64,000 nt of DNA from DAOUBA01 sp034432855. Its GTDB lineage: Bacteria; Chloroflexota; Anaerolineae; B4-G1. Each line of letters starts with the position of its first letter. Position 1 is the stretch's first letter. This document shows, one piece after another, positions 56,741-64,000 of this stretch. The notes beneath the pieces were generated by a model. The model did no database searches. It was not told where the DNA came from and worked only from the letters and a program-made list of their open reading frames with translations. Both the position numbers and the translations under genes were made by a program. Location: the NCBI GenBank assembly GCA_034432855.1, contig DAOUBA010000058.1:7914-71913 (forward strand), in the 5' to 3' direction.

Positions 56741-58150
56741 CTATTCCAGGGCGCATGCGAAGTACAGCCACGGCGACTGCGGGCCGTGATTGCCGGCGTT
56801 GTCAATCGCCCATACGGCCCAACGGAGAGTGTGAAGGTACTCATGCGGCCTCGTCCACTGGGTCACATCCGCCGAAGTGCCGTAGATGATGAAGTACGGC
56901 TCGCTACTCTGCCACTGGTTGCCATCGTACCACTGCAGGTTGACCCGGTAGCCCTGGATGCCGCTGGGATCGGAGACGCTGTTCCAGCGCAACACAGTGG
57001 TGCCACACTGCTGGGTCGGATCGTTCGGATTGTTGCTGCCTGGGCCGATGGGGACAGGAGCGGGTGGCGGGGTCTTGTCCTCAGGTGGCGGCTGAGTGGA
57101 CGGCGGCTGTGTGGGTTGTGGTGCGCTGAGGCAGATGGTCAGGGTGCGGATGTCGTGGGAGCCGTCTCGCAATACAACATCCAGGGTGTAGGTCTCGCAG
57201 GTGGTACTGGGACAGGCCCGGTAGGTTCCCACACCGGCGACGCCCTGCCCGTTGAAGTAGACCGCCTGGACGTTAGCCGTCTCCCAGTGGATGGTGGTGC
57301 AGGAGCCGGCAGGGACGGTGGTCGCCTCGGCCCAGAAGTTGATCAGGGCCTGAGGTGTGGAAGTGGGAAGGGGGGTGTTGGTGGGCCGTGGAGTGGGAAC
57401 CGGTGTTCTGGTAGGCTGTGGGGTGGACGTCGCACAGGAACCGGTGACGTTGATGGTCACGCTCTGCACGTATTTATCTTCTGCCAGGACAATCAGGTTA
57501 TAGGTCGTGGTCTGGCAGGGGCAGACCTGGAGCGAACCTTCTGAGGCTACCGGTTGCCCGTCCAGATCGATGCTCTGGGGCTGGACGTTGGAGACTCTCC
57601 AGCGCAGGAAGGTGCAACTGCCGGCAGCGAGTGAAGTGGCGTCGGCCGTGAGTTCGAGCACGGGACCCAGAGGTATGGCTGTCATCTCGAGAGGAGTGAC
57701 CATCAGCCCCGGCGTTCCCGTGGGTGCTGCAAGGAGCGGAGCAGGGGTCGGTTGTGCGACCACGTGGATCTCGATGGACTCTGAGGTGGCCTCCCCGTCT
57801 TCTGCCTGTGCGCGGACGCTCAGGGAGTGGTCTCCGGGGATGCCCGGTGTCCACATTGCCATCCCCTGCCACAGGTCTGCGCCGGCCCCGCTCACCGAGA
57901 GAGGTATCGTATCGTGTCCATCTACCCGCAGCCACATATCCACCGCGGCGCTGCTTGCAGCCCGTGCTTGTACGGCAACCGGCTGATTGACGGCCACTGC
58001 TGCGCCATCTGCCGGAGCGTCAATCCAGACACCGTTGATCGGACCGGTTTCATCGTCTTTGTTGCTATAGTACAGGCTACATCCCGAGGCGAGCGGAACC
58101 GCGACCAGCAATAGTAGGACGATGAGCCTGTAGATTCTGTTCTTATCCAT
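56741..58150 (-). CDS. Lipoprotein with Ig-like repeats, secreted
   Basis: 469 residues from ATG 58150. Lipoprotein signal with Cys24 (LLLLVAVPLASGC). The mature part has an Ig-like domain (VWIDAPADGAAVAVNQPVAVQARA to SESIEIHVV), a Thr/Pro linker, and two copies of a cysteine-containing module: ATSLAAGSCTFLRWRVSNVQPQSIDLDGQPV and ATTVPAGSCTTIHWETANVQAVYFNGQGV, each about 80 residues. A fibronectin-like final domain runs from about 375 (TVLRWNSVSDPSGIQGYRVNLQWY). This build is common in outer cell-wall proteins of Chloroflexota. Function unknown, presumably binding or structural. Confidence 0.8.
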   Translation of the reverse strand: MDKNRIYRLIVLLLLVAVPLASGCSLYYSNKDDETGPINGVWIDAPADGAAVAVNQPVAVQARAASSAAVDMWLRVDGHDTIPLSVSGAGADLWQGMAMWTPGIPGDHSLSVRAQAEDGEATSESIEIHVVAQPTPAPLLAAPTGTPGLMVTPLEMTAIPLGPVLELTADATSLAAGSCTFLRWRVSNVQPQSIDLDGQPVASEGSLQVCPCQTTTYNLIVLAEDKYVQSVTINVTGSCATSTPQPTRTPVPTPRPTNTPLPTSTPQALINFWAEATTVPAGSCTTIHWETANVQAVYFNGQGVAGVGTYRACPSTTCETYTLDVVLRDGSHDIRTLTICLSAPQPTQPPSTQPPPEDKTPPPAPVPIGPGSNNPNDPTQQCGTTVLRWNSVSDPSGIQGYRVNLQWYDGNQWQSSEPYFIIYGTSADVTQWTRPHEYLHTLRWAVWAIDNAGNHGPQSPWLYFACALE

Positions 58151-58181
58151 CGCTTTCCTCCCATTTCACGAGTGCGTTCCA

Positions 58182-59927
58182 TCAAGGGCAAGAGTCTCGA
58201 CAGATTTGATAGTAGAGCGTGAACGTGTGATTGGCTCCTTCACTGGTTGCCTCCAGGGCCGTGCCGCTCCAGTCGTCGCGGGGGTGATGACGCGTTATGC
58301 GTCCAAGGCTGACCGGTGGGCCGACCAGGTCCGGCATCCCATAACATTCTATGGAAAGGCTCAAGACCATCTCCTCTGTTGTCAAGTGGAGGCTTCGATG
58401 CTGGCGGTCGCCCAGTTTCCAGACCGAGGAGGCCTCCCTGTCCAGATACTGGTCATCCACAGGCAACCGCGCGGACGGCACGCCTTCCACCTCTGCATAA
58501 CAGTAGACCCCGTGCCAGTCCCGATTGGTGTACAGCCGTTCGCCCAGGCGGATTTCCACGTCTACCGGCAGTCCGACCGCCACTCCCCCAGGCTCCAGGG
58601 AGCCCCGGCAGCCCAGTATGTCGCCCGGACTATCGGGACAGCCGTCCTCATTGTCCATGAACCCGTCGTTGTCAGAGTCGGTGCAGGCCGCCGGGGCGAT
58701 AGAGCACCAAAGCGGCGAAAGCCCGCCGTTGATGATGGCGATGCCCTGTCCAGCCGGCGAGGAACAGCCCCCCCAGATGGCCGGGCCCGCTTCCTGGGGA
58801 CAGCGATCGTCGGCATCCGTCAGCCCGTCGTCATCAGAGTCGTTGCAGAAGGGCGGCAGTTCTCCCCCTCCCAAGCGGGCCAGCGCGCAAAACAGGCCAT
58901 CCGCCCAGTCGGGCACAGGGAATTGTGGGTCATTTCCTGCAACCGGGCAGCCGTCGTCTTCACCCCCGGGCCAGAGGGGACAATCGTCCTGGTCGTCCAC
59001 GTTCCCGTCGCCGTCCTGATCGTCGGCGTCCACCAGCGGACAGCCCGCATTTTCCTCCGGCCCGGCCACGTCGCCGCACTGGTCCTGGTCATTGAGCACA
59101 CCGTCGTTGTCCCGGTCGTCGCTCTGGCCGGGGCATCCCAGGCTGCCGCCGGCACCGGGTTGATCGTCGCACTGGTCCTGGTCGTCGGGCACGCTGTCGC
59201 CGTCCTGGTCGCCTGCCCCCGGGTCGGGAGAACCCTGGGATTCGAGTGGGCCGGCCTGGTCGGGGGAGGCGTCCACATTGTTCGGCAGCCCGTCTCCATC
59301 TCCGTCGGCAGGCTGCGGACACCCCTGATGTTCACCCAGGCCAAACTGGTCGGGACAGCGGTCCTGGGAATCGGCGATGCCATCCCCGTCCCTGTCGGTT
59401 GCGCTTGCCGTTGGACAGCCCTGGGCGGGGATGAGACCTGCTTCGTCGGGGCAGGCATCCTGTTCATCCGGGACCCCATCTCCATCTCGATCGGGGGCCT
59501 GGAGGGCCTGGACGCGGATGGAGGTGTTGGCCGAGCCGCCGGGGCGGGTGTAGGCCCAGGCGGTTAGCGTGTGGTCGCCGGGCGTGCGGGAGACCCAGAA
59601 CCAGACGGCCTGCGCGCTGGTAGACATGGCCGGCATATCGCCGATCAGTTGCCCATCGGCCCAGAGTTGCAATCGGACGAGAGGCTCGTCGGCAGAGGTT
59701 GCCTGGACATGTACCGGCACTGCGGCGCCGAGTCCGATTTGCGCGCCGTGTGCCGGGCTCAGGAAGGAGACAATAGGTGGGGTGGCTTCCCGGCGTGCGA
59801 TCGCTTTGGCGCCGGCCCGTTGCAGGGCCAGTAACCCCGACGCCGCTATAAGCAGAAACACGCAAAGGCATGCTGCCGTGATCCATACGAGGATCGTCAG
59901 TACGCGAAGGTTTTTAGTTCTACTCAT
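58182..59927 (-). CDS. Secreted calcium-binding protein with thrombospondin type 3 repeats
   Basis: 581 residues from ATG 59927 (GGAGGACAG upstream). One membrane helix near the start (VLTILVWITAACLCVFLLIAASGLLAL) acts as signal anchor. An Ig-like domain (55-140) is followed by at least eight D-x-D-x-DG-type repeats (DRDGDGVPDEQDACPD, DRDGDGIADSQDRCPD, DNDGVLNDQDQCGD and on to about residue 445) with cysteines before each turn. A C-terminal beta domain (PVDVEIRLGERLYTNRDW) closes it. Such repeats bind many calcium ions and stiffen surface proteins. No enzymatic motif seen. Confidence 0.85.
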   Translation of the reverse strand: MSRTKNLRVLTILVWITAACLCVFLLIAASGLLALQRAGAKAIARREATPPIVSFLSPAHGAQIGLGAAVPVHVQATSADEPLVRLQLWADGQLIGDMPAMSTSAQAVWFWVSRTPGDHTLTAWAYTRPGGSANTSIRVQALQAPDRDGDGVPDEQDACPDEAGLIPAQGCPTASATDRDGDGIADSQDRCPDQFGLGEHQGCPQPADGDGDGLPNNVDASPDQAGPLESQGSPDPGAGDQDGDSVPDDQDQCDDQPGAGGSLGCPGQSDDRDNDGVLNDQDQCGDVAGPEENAGCPLVDADDQDGDGNVDDQDDCPLWPGGEDDGCPVAGNDPQFPVPDWADGLFCALARLGGGELPPFCNDSDDDGLTDADDRCPQEAGPAIWGGCSSPAGQGIAIINGGLSPLWCSIAPAACTDSDNDGFMDNEDGCPDSPGDILGCRGSLEPGGVAVGLPVDVEIRLGERLYTNRDWHGVYCYAEVEGVPSARLPVDDQYLDREASSVWKLGDRQHRSLHLTTEEMVLSLSIECYGMPDLVGPPVSLGRITRHHPRDDWSGTALEATSEGANHTFTLYYQICRDSCP

Positions 59928-60166
59928 TTCTGTCCTCCTACAAGTTTATTATTTTCCGGGCGAGGTGCAGAATCCCATTCTTCCCTGCTTCCCTGATTCC
60001 CTTCCTGGCCTTTCCCAGAAGCGGAGGTCTTTCCCCTCCTCCTGCCGGGTGGCGGCGCAGCCGCCGGGGTGGGGCGAGGATGTATACCCCCTTTCCCCAC
60101 CCCCATCCCCCTCCCCTTTCCCCCGCTGCGGGGGAAAGGGGAGGGGGTAGGGGAGGGGTTAGGGGG
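59928..60166. other. Gap with a long GC-rich hairpin between two secreted-protein genes
   Basis: 239 bases. Besides the ribosome site of the thrombospondin-repeat gene it holds C/G-rich blocks and a 19-base perfect stem (60107-60147). No gene recognised. Confidence 0.5.
60107..60147. repeat. 19-base-pair C/G-rich hairpin
   Basis: CCCCCTCCCCTTTCCCCCG (60107-60125) pairs perfectly with the 60129-60147 arm across a CTG loop. A similar but distinct CT-rich hairpin closes the window (63963-63998). Both lie just beyond a - strand gene boundary and are likely copies of a dispersed element that can act as a terminator or RNA-end structure. Confidence 0.65.
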
Positions 60167-60433
60167 TCAATAACCCCTCATCACCAGCGGCAGGTAGACC
60201 AGGTACTGTGCCGTGCCGCACCAGAAGCCGGCGCAGAGTTCATAATTCCCTTGCGAGACCGTGCCTACGATCGGCTGGCCGATGGTGCCGTCCAGGGAGA
60301 TGCCCCCGGCCTCCGTGTGCCCGCCCCCGCCGCCGAGGACGGACCAGGGGATGGCTGTTGTGCCCTGCGCCAACGCTGTGCCGGCCAGCATAAGGAGAGC
60401 CAGCGCCGTTGCGAAAAGTGCCATCCGTTTCAC
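60167..60433 (-). CDS. Short secreted protein with YLPLVMR tail
   Basis: 88 residues. The start is a GTG at 60433 with GGAGGTG upstream (an ATG nine bases later is the alternative). Signal peptide residues 1-22 (LFATALALLMLAGTALAQ). The mature peptide is only about 65 residues, glycine-rich (VLGGGGGHTEAGG) with two cysteines (LCAGFWCG), and ends YLVYLPLVMRGY. The tail is the same motif as in the beta-helix genes here. It looks like a minimal surface protein or an anchor-only derivative. No known domain. Confidence 0.7.
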   Translation of the reverse strand: MKRMALFATALALLMLAGTALAQGTTAIPWSVLGGGGGHTEAGGISLDGTIGQPIVGTVSQGNYELCAGFWCGTAQYLVYLPLVMRGY

Positions 60434-60448
60434 GGTTCACCTCCGGCG

Positions 60449-62245
60449 CTATGGGCAGGTGTAGGCGTTGTAACTGCCGTCGTACACCTGAAAGCAGGTG
60501 CGCGTGCCGCCGGTGCGGTTGAGGCCGCCGTCCAGTTGGCTGACGGCAAGGTAGAGGACTCCGCTGTTCTCTCTCACTGCTGCGGTGCTGCCTCTGAAGC
60601 GGCAGGAGTCGGCCCGCACTGTACCATATGACGTGTAGAGGCCGTAATTGGATGTGCCGTTCTCCCCCAGCGCGAAGGCGCCCTGAACGGTCAGGTCGCC
60701 GACGTTGTGCATCCCGGCTGCCAGGTTGCCGCCCTGGGCGATGAAGGAGCCGCTGTAGACCCGGGCCACAGAAGTGCCCACTTCGTTTCTCAGCCCCTGG
60801 TTATTGGTGGTTCCTCCCCACGCTCGCGCCGTCACGTCGTGGGCCTCCAGGACGGCGCCGTTGGTATTGTGAATCGCCCAGGCGTAGGTTTCCCCCGCCG
60901 CATTGGCAGTGAAAGAGCCGCCCCGCAGGATGGCGTTTCCATCTGCCTTGTTGTTGCAGAAGGCAGTCGCTGAATATGTTGCATTTTCTCCCTGCGCCGT
61001 CACTCCCTCGGCTTCCAGGTGGGCATCAGAGTTGTAGATGCCGTAGGCAGAATGTCCCCCGCTGCCCAGGAAGAAGCCACCCTGTAGGAGAACGGTGGGA
61101 TAGGTGTCGCTCTCCAGGCCGACGTTGGTGGTGCTGGCACCTGTGCCGCTGGCGCGCACATCTGCTGCACCCAAGAAGGTGCCCAAGCCGCCGTACACCC
61201 GGATGCCATAGGCGTTGGTGCCTCCGGTGCCGGTGAACGTCCCGCCGTGCAGTGTGACTTCCGGTCCACCATCCGTATCGGCTTCAACGCGCAGGCCGAC
61301 GTTGTCGGTGCCGGTCTTGCCTGCAAAGGCCGTGACATTCTCCAGCGTAATTTGGGTGTCGCCCGTTAGGTAGATAGCGATGTTGGAGGTGCCGGTCCCT
61401 CCGGCCTCCACGTACACATTGGACACCCGCACGTTGGTGACGTCCGCGCCGTATATTCCATAGTTCGTCGCGCCGGTGCCGACGTTGGAGATGCTCAGGT
61501 CGCGCACGGTGGTATCACTGGCCAGTTCCAGTGTCCGCCCGCCGTCAAACGAAGGCGCCGCCTGGATGAAGGTCACCCCCTGGCCCGCGCCCTGGAGATG
61601 CACGTAGGGCTTCAGGGTGATCGCTTCATCGTACCGGCCAGGGGCGATCCAGATCAGATAAGGGTTGCTGGCCGAGGCGTCGGTGATGCTGTCAAGGGCC
61701 GCCCCAATCGTGCTGTAATCGCCGTTACTCTTGGCGACGATGATGACGTTGCCGGGCGGGGCGGCGTGCTGCGCCTGCAGGGCATACGGCACGGCGGCGA
61801 TGCGCGTGTCGGGCGTCAGGCGGGTGAAGGCGCCGCTGGGGCCGGCGCGGAACCAGACCCGCAGGTAGCGATCGTAGCCGGAAAAGACATTTGCTGTCAA
61901 TTGGGTCATTCCCAGTGAGGTATCCCCCAGCAGGACGGTAAAGAGGCCGTTGCTGACCGACAGTTGTACGGCGTTCGTCGGCTCGCTGCCGCCGCTGCCC
62001 GTGCCGTCGTTGGACCAGTAGGTGATGTTCCCGGCGGCATTGACGACGGCAAACTTGAAGTAGCCGGTGCCGGTGAAGGGAGCGCCATCCACCTGCACCC
62101 GCCCCTGGTAGGAGACGACGGTCGGCGCGCCGCCGGTCTGGGCCAACGGCGCACGCCCTGGCGCGGCGCGGGTCAGCGTCAGCCCGCCGAAAGCCAGGGC
62201 CAGCACCAGCCCGATGATGCCCGCAATCATCCACTTGCTTCTCAT
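60449..62245 (-). CDS. Secreted beta-helix protein (pectinesterase-like fold)
   Basis: 598 residues, GGAGGTG before ATG 62245. Signal peptide 1-28 (IIGLVLALAFGGLTLTRAA). An N-terminal 150-residue domain (VVSYQGRVQVDGAPFTGTGYFKFAVV, YWSNDGTGSG, VPYALQAQHA) recurs in surface proteins that end in a helix. From about 165 a right-handed beta-helix follows: STIGAALDSITDASASNPYLIWIAPGRYDEAITLKPYVHLQGAGQGVTFI, then repeated NIAIYL, NVGLRVEAD, NAYGIRVYGG rungs. The cysteine-containing C-terminus (FQVYDGSYNAYTCP) has no YLPLV tail. Adhesin or polysaccharide-processing role is plausible, not proven. Confidence 0.8.
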   Translation of the reverse strand: MRSKWMIAGIIGLVLALAFGGLTLTRAAPGRAPLAQTGGAPTVVSYQGRVQVDGAPFTGTGYFKFAVVNAAGNITYWSNDGTGSGGSEPTNAVQLSVSNGLFTVLLGDTSLGMTQLTANVFSGYDRYLRVWFRAGPSGAFTRLTPDTRIAAVPYALQAQHAAPPGNVIIVAKSNGDYSTIGAALDSITDASASNPYLIWIAPGRYDEAITLKPYVHLQGAGQGVTFIQAAPSFDGGRTLELASDTTVRDLSISNVGTGATNYGIYGADVTNVRVSNVYVEAGGTGTSNIAIYLTGDTQITLENVTAFAGKTGTDNVGLRVEADTDGGPEVTLHGGTFTGTGGTNAYGIRVYGGLGTFLGAADVRASGTGASTTNVGLESDTYPTVLLQGGFFLGSGGHSAYGIYNSDAHLEAEGVTAQGENATYSATAFCNNKADGNAILRGGSFTANAAGETYAWAIHNTNGAVLEAHDVTARAWGGTTNNQGLRNEVGTSVARVYSGSFIAQGGNLAAGMHNVGDLTVQGAFALGENGTSNYGLYTSYGTVRADSCRFRGSTAAVRENSGVLYLAVSQLDGGLNRTGGTRTCFQVYDGSYNAYTCP

Positions 62246-62270
62246 TTTGCACCTCCAATTTTGTTTTTAA

Positions 62271-62382
62271 CCACGAAGGACACAAAGGACACGAAGGTTT
62301 TGTTATGCTTTGTCTTTACCACGAAGGGCACAAAGGACACGAAGGTGTCAGGATTCCTTTGTGCCCTTCGTGTCCTTTGTGG
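62271..62382. repeat. Dispersed CACGAAGGACACAAAGG repeat, two direct and one inverted copy
   Basis: 27-base copies lie at 62271-62297, 62319-62345 (direct, 48 bases apart) and 62356-62382 (inverted). Copies two and three form an 18-base perfect stem (62320-62337 with 62355-62372). The stop codon of the downstream-coded beta-helix gene (62348-62350) is inside the loop, and the arm encodes its last residues. The family is a common intergenic repeat in environmental Chloroflexota. Confidence 0.75.
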
Positions 62383-63931
62383 TCGCAAAATGTCCGACCA
62401 GCGGCAGGTACAGCCAGGACGACGCCCGCCAGTACTCGTACGCCCCGATGTCGGGCCGGGCGTCGCGGGGACGGTTCTCCAGGTCCACCGTCGGCGCGCC
62501 ATCGGCGCTGCCGGCATCTAACGCCGGACTCCCCGCCTGCAGGTGATAGTCGCCCGTCTCCCCCCAGGCCGGGCGGACAAAGCGCGGGTCGCCGCAGAGG
62601 TTGCCCTCGCCCAGCGAACTGATGTTCCCGCAGGTGTAGGCCGTCCCGCCGTGGGTCAGGACCGTCTCGTTCTGTGGCAGGTAGAAGAGGTTGTGGTCGG
62701 CGGCCAGGGTGCTGGCTGCGCCGATGTAGATGGGGCACTCCGGCCCACGCCCGCCGAAAACGGTGTTGCGCACCGTCACCTGCACCGGCACGGGGTTGTC
62801 GTACTGCACGTACATCAGGTAGTTCTGCCCTACGTAATCGTCCACGGTGACGTTGACGATCTCAAAGCGGGTACCCGCCTGCTCTACCTGGTCAATGACG
62901 ATGGCTGCCCAGGGAGAGGGTTCGGGGTTGCCGTCGCCGCGGCCGTAGATGAGGGTGTTCTCAATGCGGCTGCCGTCTCCCCAGACCTTCACCCCGTCGC
63001 AGGAGTTGTTGGCCACGACACAGCGGCGGATGGTGGTGTTGGCGGCTTTGGAGTCCAGCCCGTCGCCGTAGTTGTGCTCGGCGACGGTGTCCTCAATCAG
63101 GATTGGCCCCTGGGATGGCTCAATGCCAAAGCCGTCGGGGCGGTCGTAGGGGCGGGCGGAGCCGTCGCTGCCCTGGTAGTAGTGGCCGCTCCAGGAGAGG
63201 GAGGAGCCGCGGATGACCACGTTCCGCCAGCCGCCGTGTTCCCCGGCCGGGCCGCCCAGCGCGCCAAAGCCGGCATATTCTATGCGGCAGTTGAGGATTT
63301 GCAGGTCCTCCACGTCCTGGATGTTCATCCCGAACTCGTCCACGTGGTGGATGGTGAGGTCCTGGAGGACGATGTGGGCGGCGGGCGCGCCCAGGATTTC
63401 CACCCCTTCGCGGAACCAGAGCGCCTCGCCGGAGGCGGTGTCGTCGTGGGTGATCTCCAGGTTCTGGATGCGGACGTACTGGACGCCGCTCAGGTTGATG
63501 GCGGTGAGGAGGTTATCCCGGCCGGCCAGGACGGGGCGGTTGCCCTCTTCGCCGGTGATGGTGATCCAGGCGGAGGCAGTGCCGGAGGGCGGGGTGATGA
63601 TGTCGGCGTCGTACTCGCTCAAGGTATAGCGGCCGCCGAGGATGACCAGGGTATCGCCGGGGCGCAGTTGGCGGGAGCCGTAGCCGGGGGTGGCCCAGGG
63701 CTGGTCGCGGGTGCCGGGGTTGGCGTTGTCGCCGTTCGGGGCGACGTAGTAGACGTTGCCGGCAGCGGTGACCGGGGCCTCACCCGGAGATGCAGGTGAA
63801 GTGGCAATTGTAGTCGGCGCGGGCGTTTCGCCTGCCGCTGGCGCAGCCGGGGTAGGGACGGCGACCAGATTGCAGGCCAGGGTCAGGGAAAGGGCAAGGA
63901 ACAGGATAGCAGGAAGGCGCATGGTTTGCAT
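62348..63931 (-). CDS. Lipid-anchored right-handed beta-helix protein with altered YLPLV tail
   Basis: 527 residues from ATG 63931 (AGGAGG upstream; an in-frame GTG six bases earlier is too close). Lipoprotein signal with Cys20 (FLALSLTLAC). After a Pro/Ala/Thr linker (22-50), a beta-helix starts at NVYYVAPNGDNANPGTRDQPWATPGYGSRQL and runs through YVRIQNLEITHDDT, HIVLQDLTIHHVDEFG, NTTIRRCVVANNSCDGVKVWG. The last cell-wall-type strand ends LYLPLVGH, after which FATTKDTKGTKES is encoded by a dispersed repeat. Resembles lyase-like surface proteins; no catalytic set identified. Confidence 0.8.
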   Translation of the reverse strand: MQTMRLPAILFLALSLTLACNLVAVPTPAAPAAGETPAPTTIATSPASPGEAPVTAAGNVYYVAPNGDNANPGTRDQPWATPGYGSRQLRPGDTLVILGGRYTLSEYDADIITPPSGTASAWITITGEEGNRPVLAGRDNLLTAINLSGVQYVRIQNLEITHDDTASGEALWFREGVEILGAPAAHIVLQDLTIHHVDEFGMNIQDVEDLQILNCRIEYAGFGALGGPAGEHGGWRNVVIRGSSLSWSGHYYQGSDGSARPYDRPDGFGIEPSQGPILIEDTVAEHNYGDGLDSKAANTTIRRCVVANNSCDGVKVWGDGSRIENTLIYGRGDGNPEPSPWAAIVIDQVEQAGTRFEIVNVTVDDYVGQNYLMYVQYDNPVPVQVTVRNTVFGGRGPECPIYIGAASTLAADHNLFYLPQNETVLTHGGTAYTCGNISSLGEGNLCGDPRFVRPAWGETGDYHLQAGSPALDAGSADGAPTVDLENRPRDARPDIGAYEYWRASSWLYLPLVGHFATTKDTKGTKES

Positions 63932-63962
63932 GGGCACCTCCTGCCCTCACCCTCCCCCTTCG

Positions 63963-63998
63963 CCCCCTCCCTCTCCCAAACCTGGGAGAGGGAGGGGG
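63963..63998. repeat. CT-rich 15-base-pair hairpin at the window end
   Basis: CCCCCTCCCTCTCCC (63963-63977) pairs perfectly with GGGAGAGGGAGGGGG (63984-63998), with AAACCT as loop. It lies 30 bases upstream of the last gene's start, before whatever precedes it on the - strand. It resembles the hairpin at 60.1 kb in base content but not in exact sequence. Followed by TT at the window edge, so a T run cannot be judged. Confidence 0.6.
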
Positions 63999-64000
63999 TT

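Noticed and set aside
58206..59567. 453-codon + strand frame opposite the thrombospondin-repeat gene
   Set aside because: Valine/arginine-rich shadow of an Asp-rich repeat gene.
62271..62382. CRISPR array
   Set aside because: Only two direct copies and one inverted copy, with a short spacer between them and no cas genes.

Overview
The window looks like a chromosome segment from a GC-rich, probably anaerobic or facultative member of the Chloroflexota (Anaerolineae-like). This is inferred from gene content and style, not from a marker gene: TspN-type linkers (TPTPTATP), secreted beta-helix proteins ending in a Y-L-P-L-V-[LM]-[RK] tail, many ribose-type sugar ABC importers, a tungsten-type aldehyde:ferredoxin oxidoreductase, and intergenic repeats of the 'CACGAAGGACACAAAGG' kind. 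No rRNA, tRNA, CRISPR array or complete insertion sequence was recognised.

Layout. 1-3.2 kb: two secreted surface proteins (a PKD protein cut by the window edge and an 830-residue beta-helix protein) plus the 3' scrap of a third. 3.2-10.1 kb: an IclR regulator divergent from a four-gene operon (thiamine-diphosphate enzyme, Gfo/Idh/MocA oxidoreductase, GPH sugar symporter, IlvD/Edd dehydratase) that reads as sugar-acid catabolism; the divergent promoters are both perfect sigma-70 consensus. 10.3-13.5 kb: a two-component system (response regulator, small lipoprotein, membrane histidine kinase). 13.7-17 kb: a small membrane protein coupled to a B12-type radical SAM protein, a DUF433 antitoxin-like gene and a decaying ABC/regulator module with genes cut at both ends.

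17.2-40.1 kb is the centrepiece, all on the + strand: a GntR regulator, a first sugar ABC importer (binding protein, unusual tandem ATPase, two permeases) with an SDR, a second sugar ABC importer (binding protein, SDR, tandem ATPase, permease), two TIM-barrel isomerases (one a D-tagatose/D-allulose 3-epimerase with all four catalytic residues), then oxidoreductases, a cupin-type phosphoglucose isomerase, an FGGY sugar kinase, a D-2-hydroxyacid dehydrogenase, a KDPG-type aldolase, an aldehyde:ferredoxin oxidoreductase and MoaD, closed by a strong terminator at 40.1 kb. Together they suggest uptake of unusual sugars, entry of ketoses by epimerisation, phosphorylation and isomerisation, and an oxidative branch in which an aldolase releases pyruvate plus an aldehyde that the tungsten enzyme oxidises with ferredoxin as acceptor. 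The exact sugar cannot be read from sequence.

40.2-45.3 kb (- strand): a transglutaminase-like protein, a GH29 alpha-L-fucosidase, a soluble histidine kinase, a TspO-like membrane protein and an Ldh2-family dehydrogenase. 45.3-46 kb is noncoding and repeat-rich. 46-48.8 kb (+): a DNA adenine methylase that looks leaderless, deoxyribose-phosphate aldolase and a PAP2 phosphatase. 48.9-56.6 kb (-): an anchored glycoside hydrolase, a recJ-MNT-HEPN operon in which toxin-antitoxin genes are translationally chained to recJ, a small membrane protein, two peptide-type ABC permeases and a membrane acyltransferase. 56.7-64 kb (-): five secreted proteins (Ig-like lipoprotein, calcium-binding thrombospondin type 3 repeat protein, a short YLPLV protein and two beta-helix proteins).
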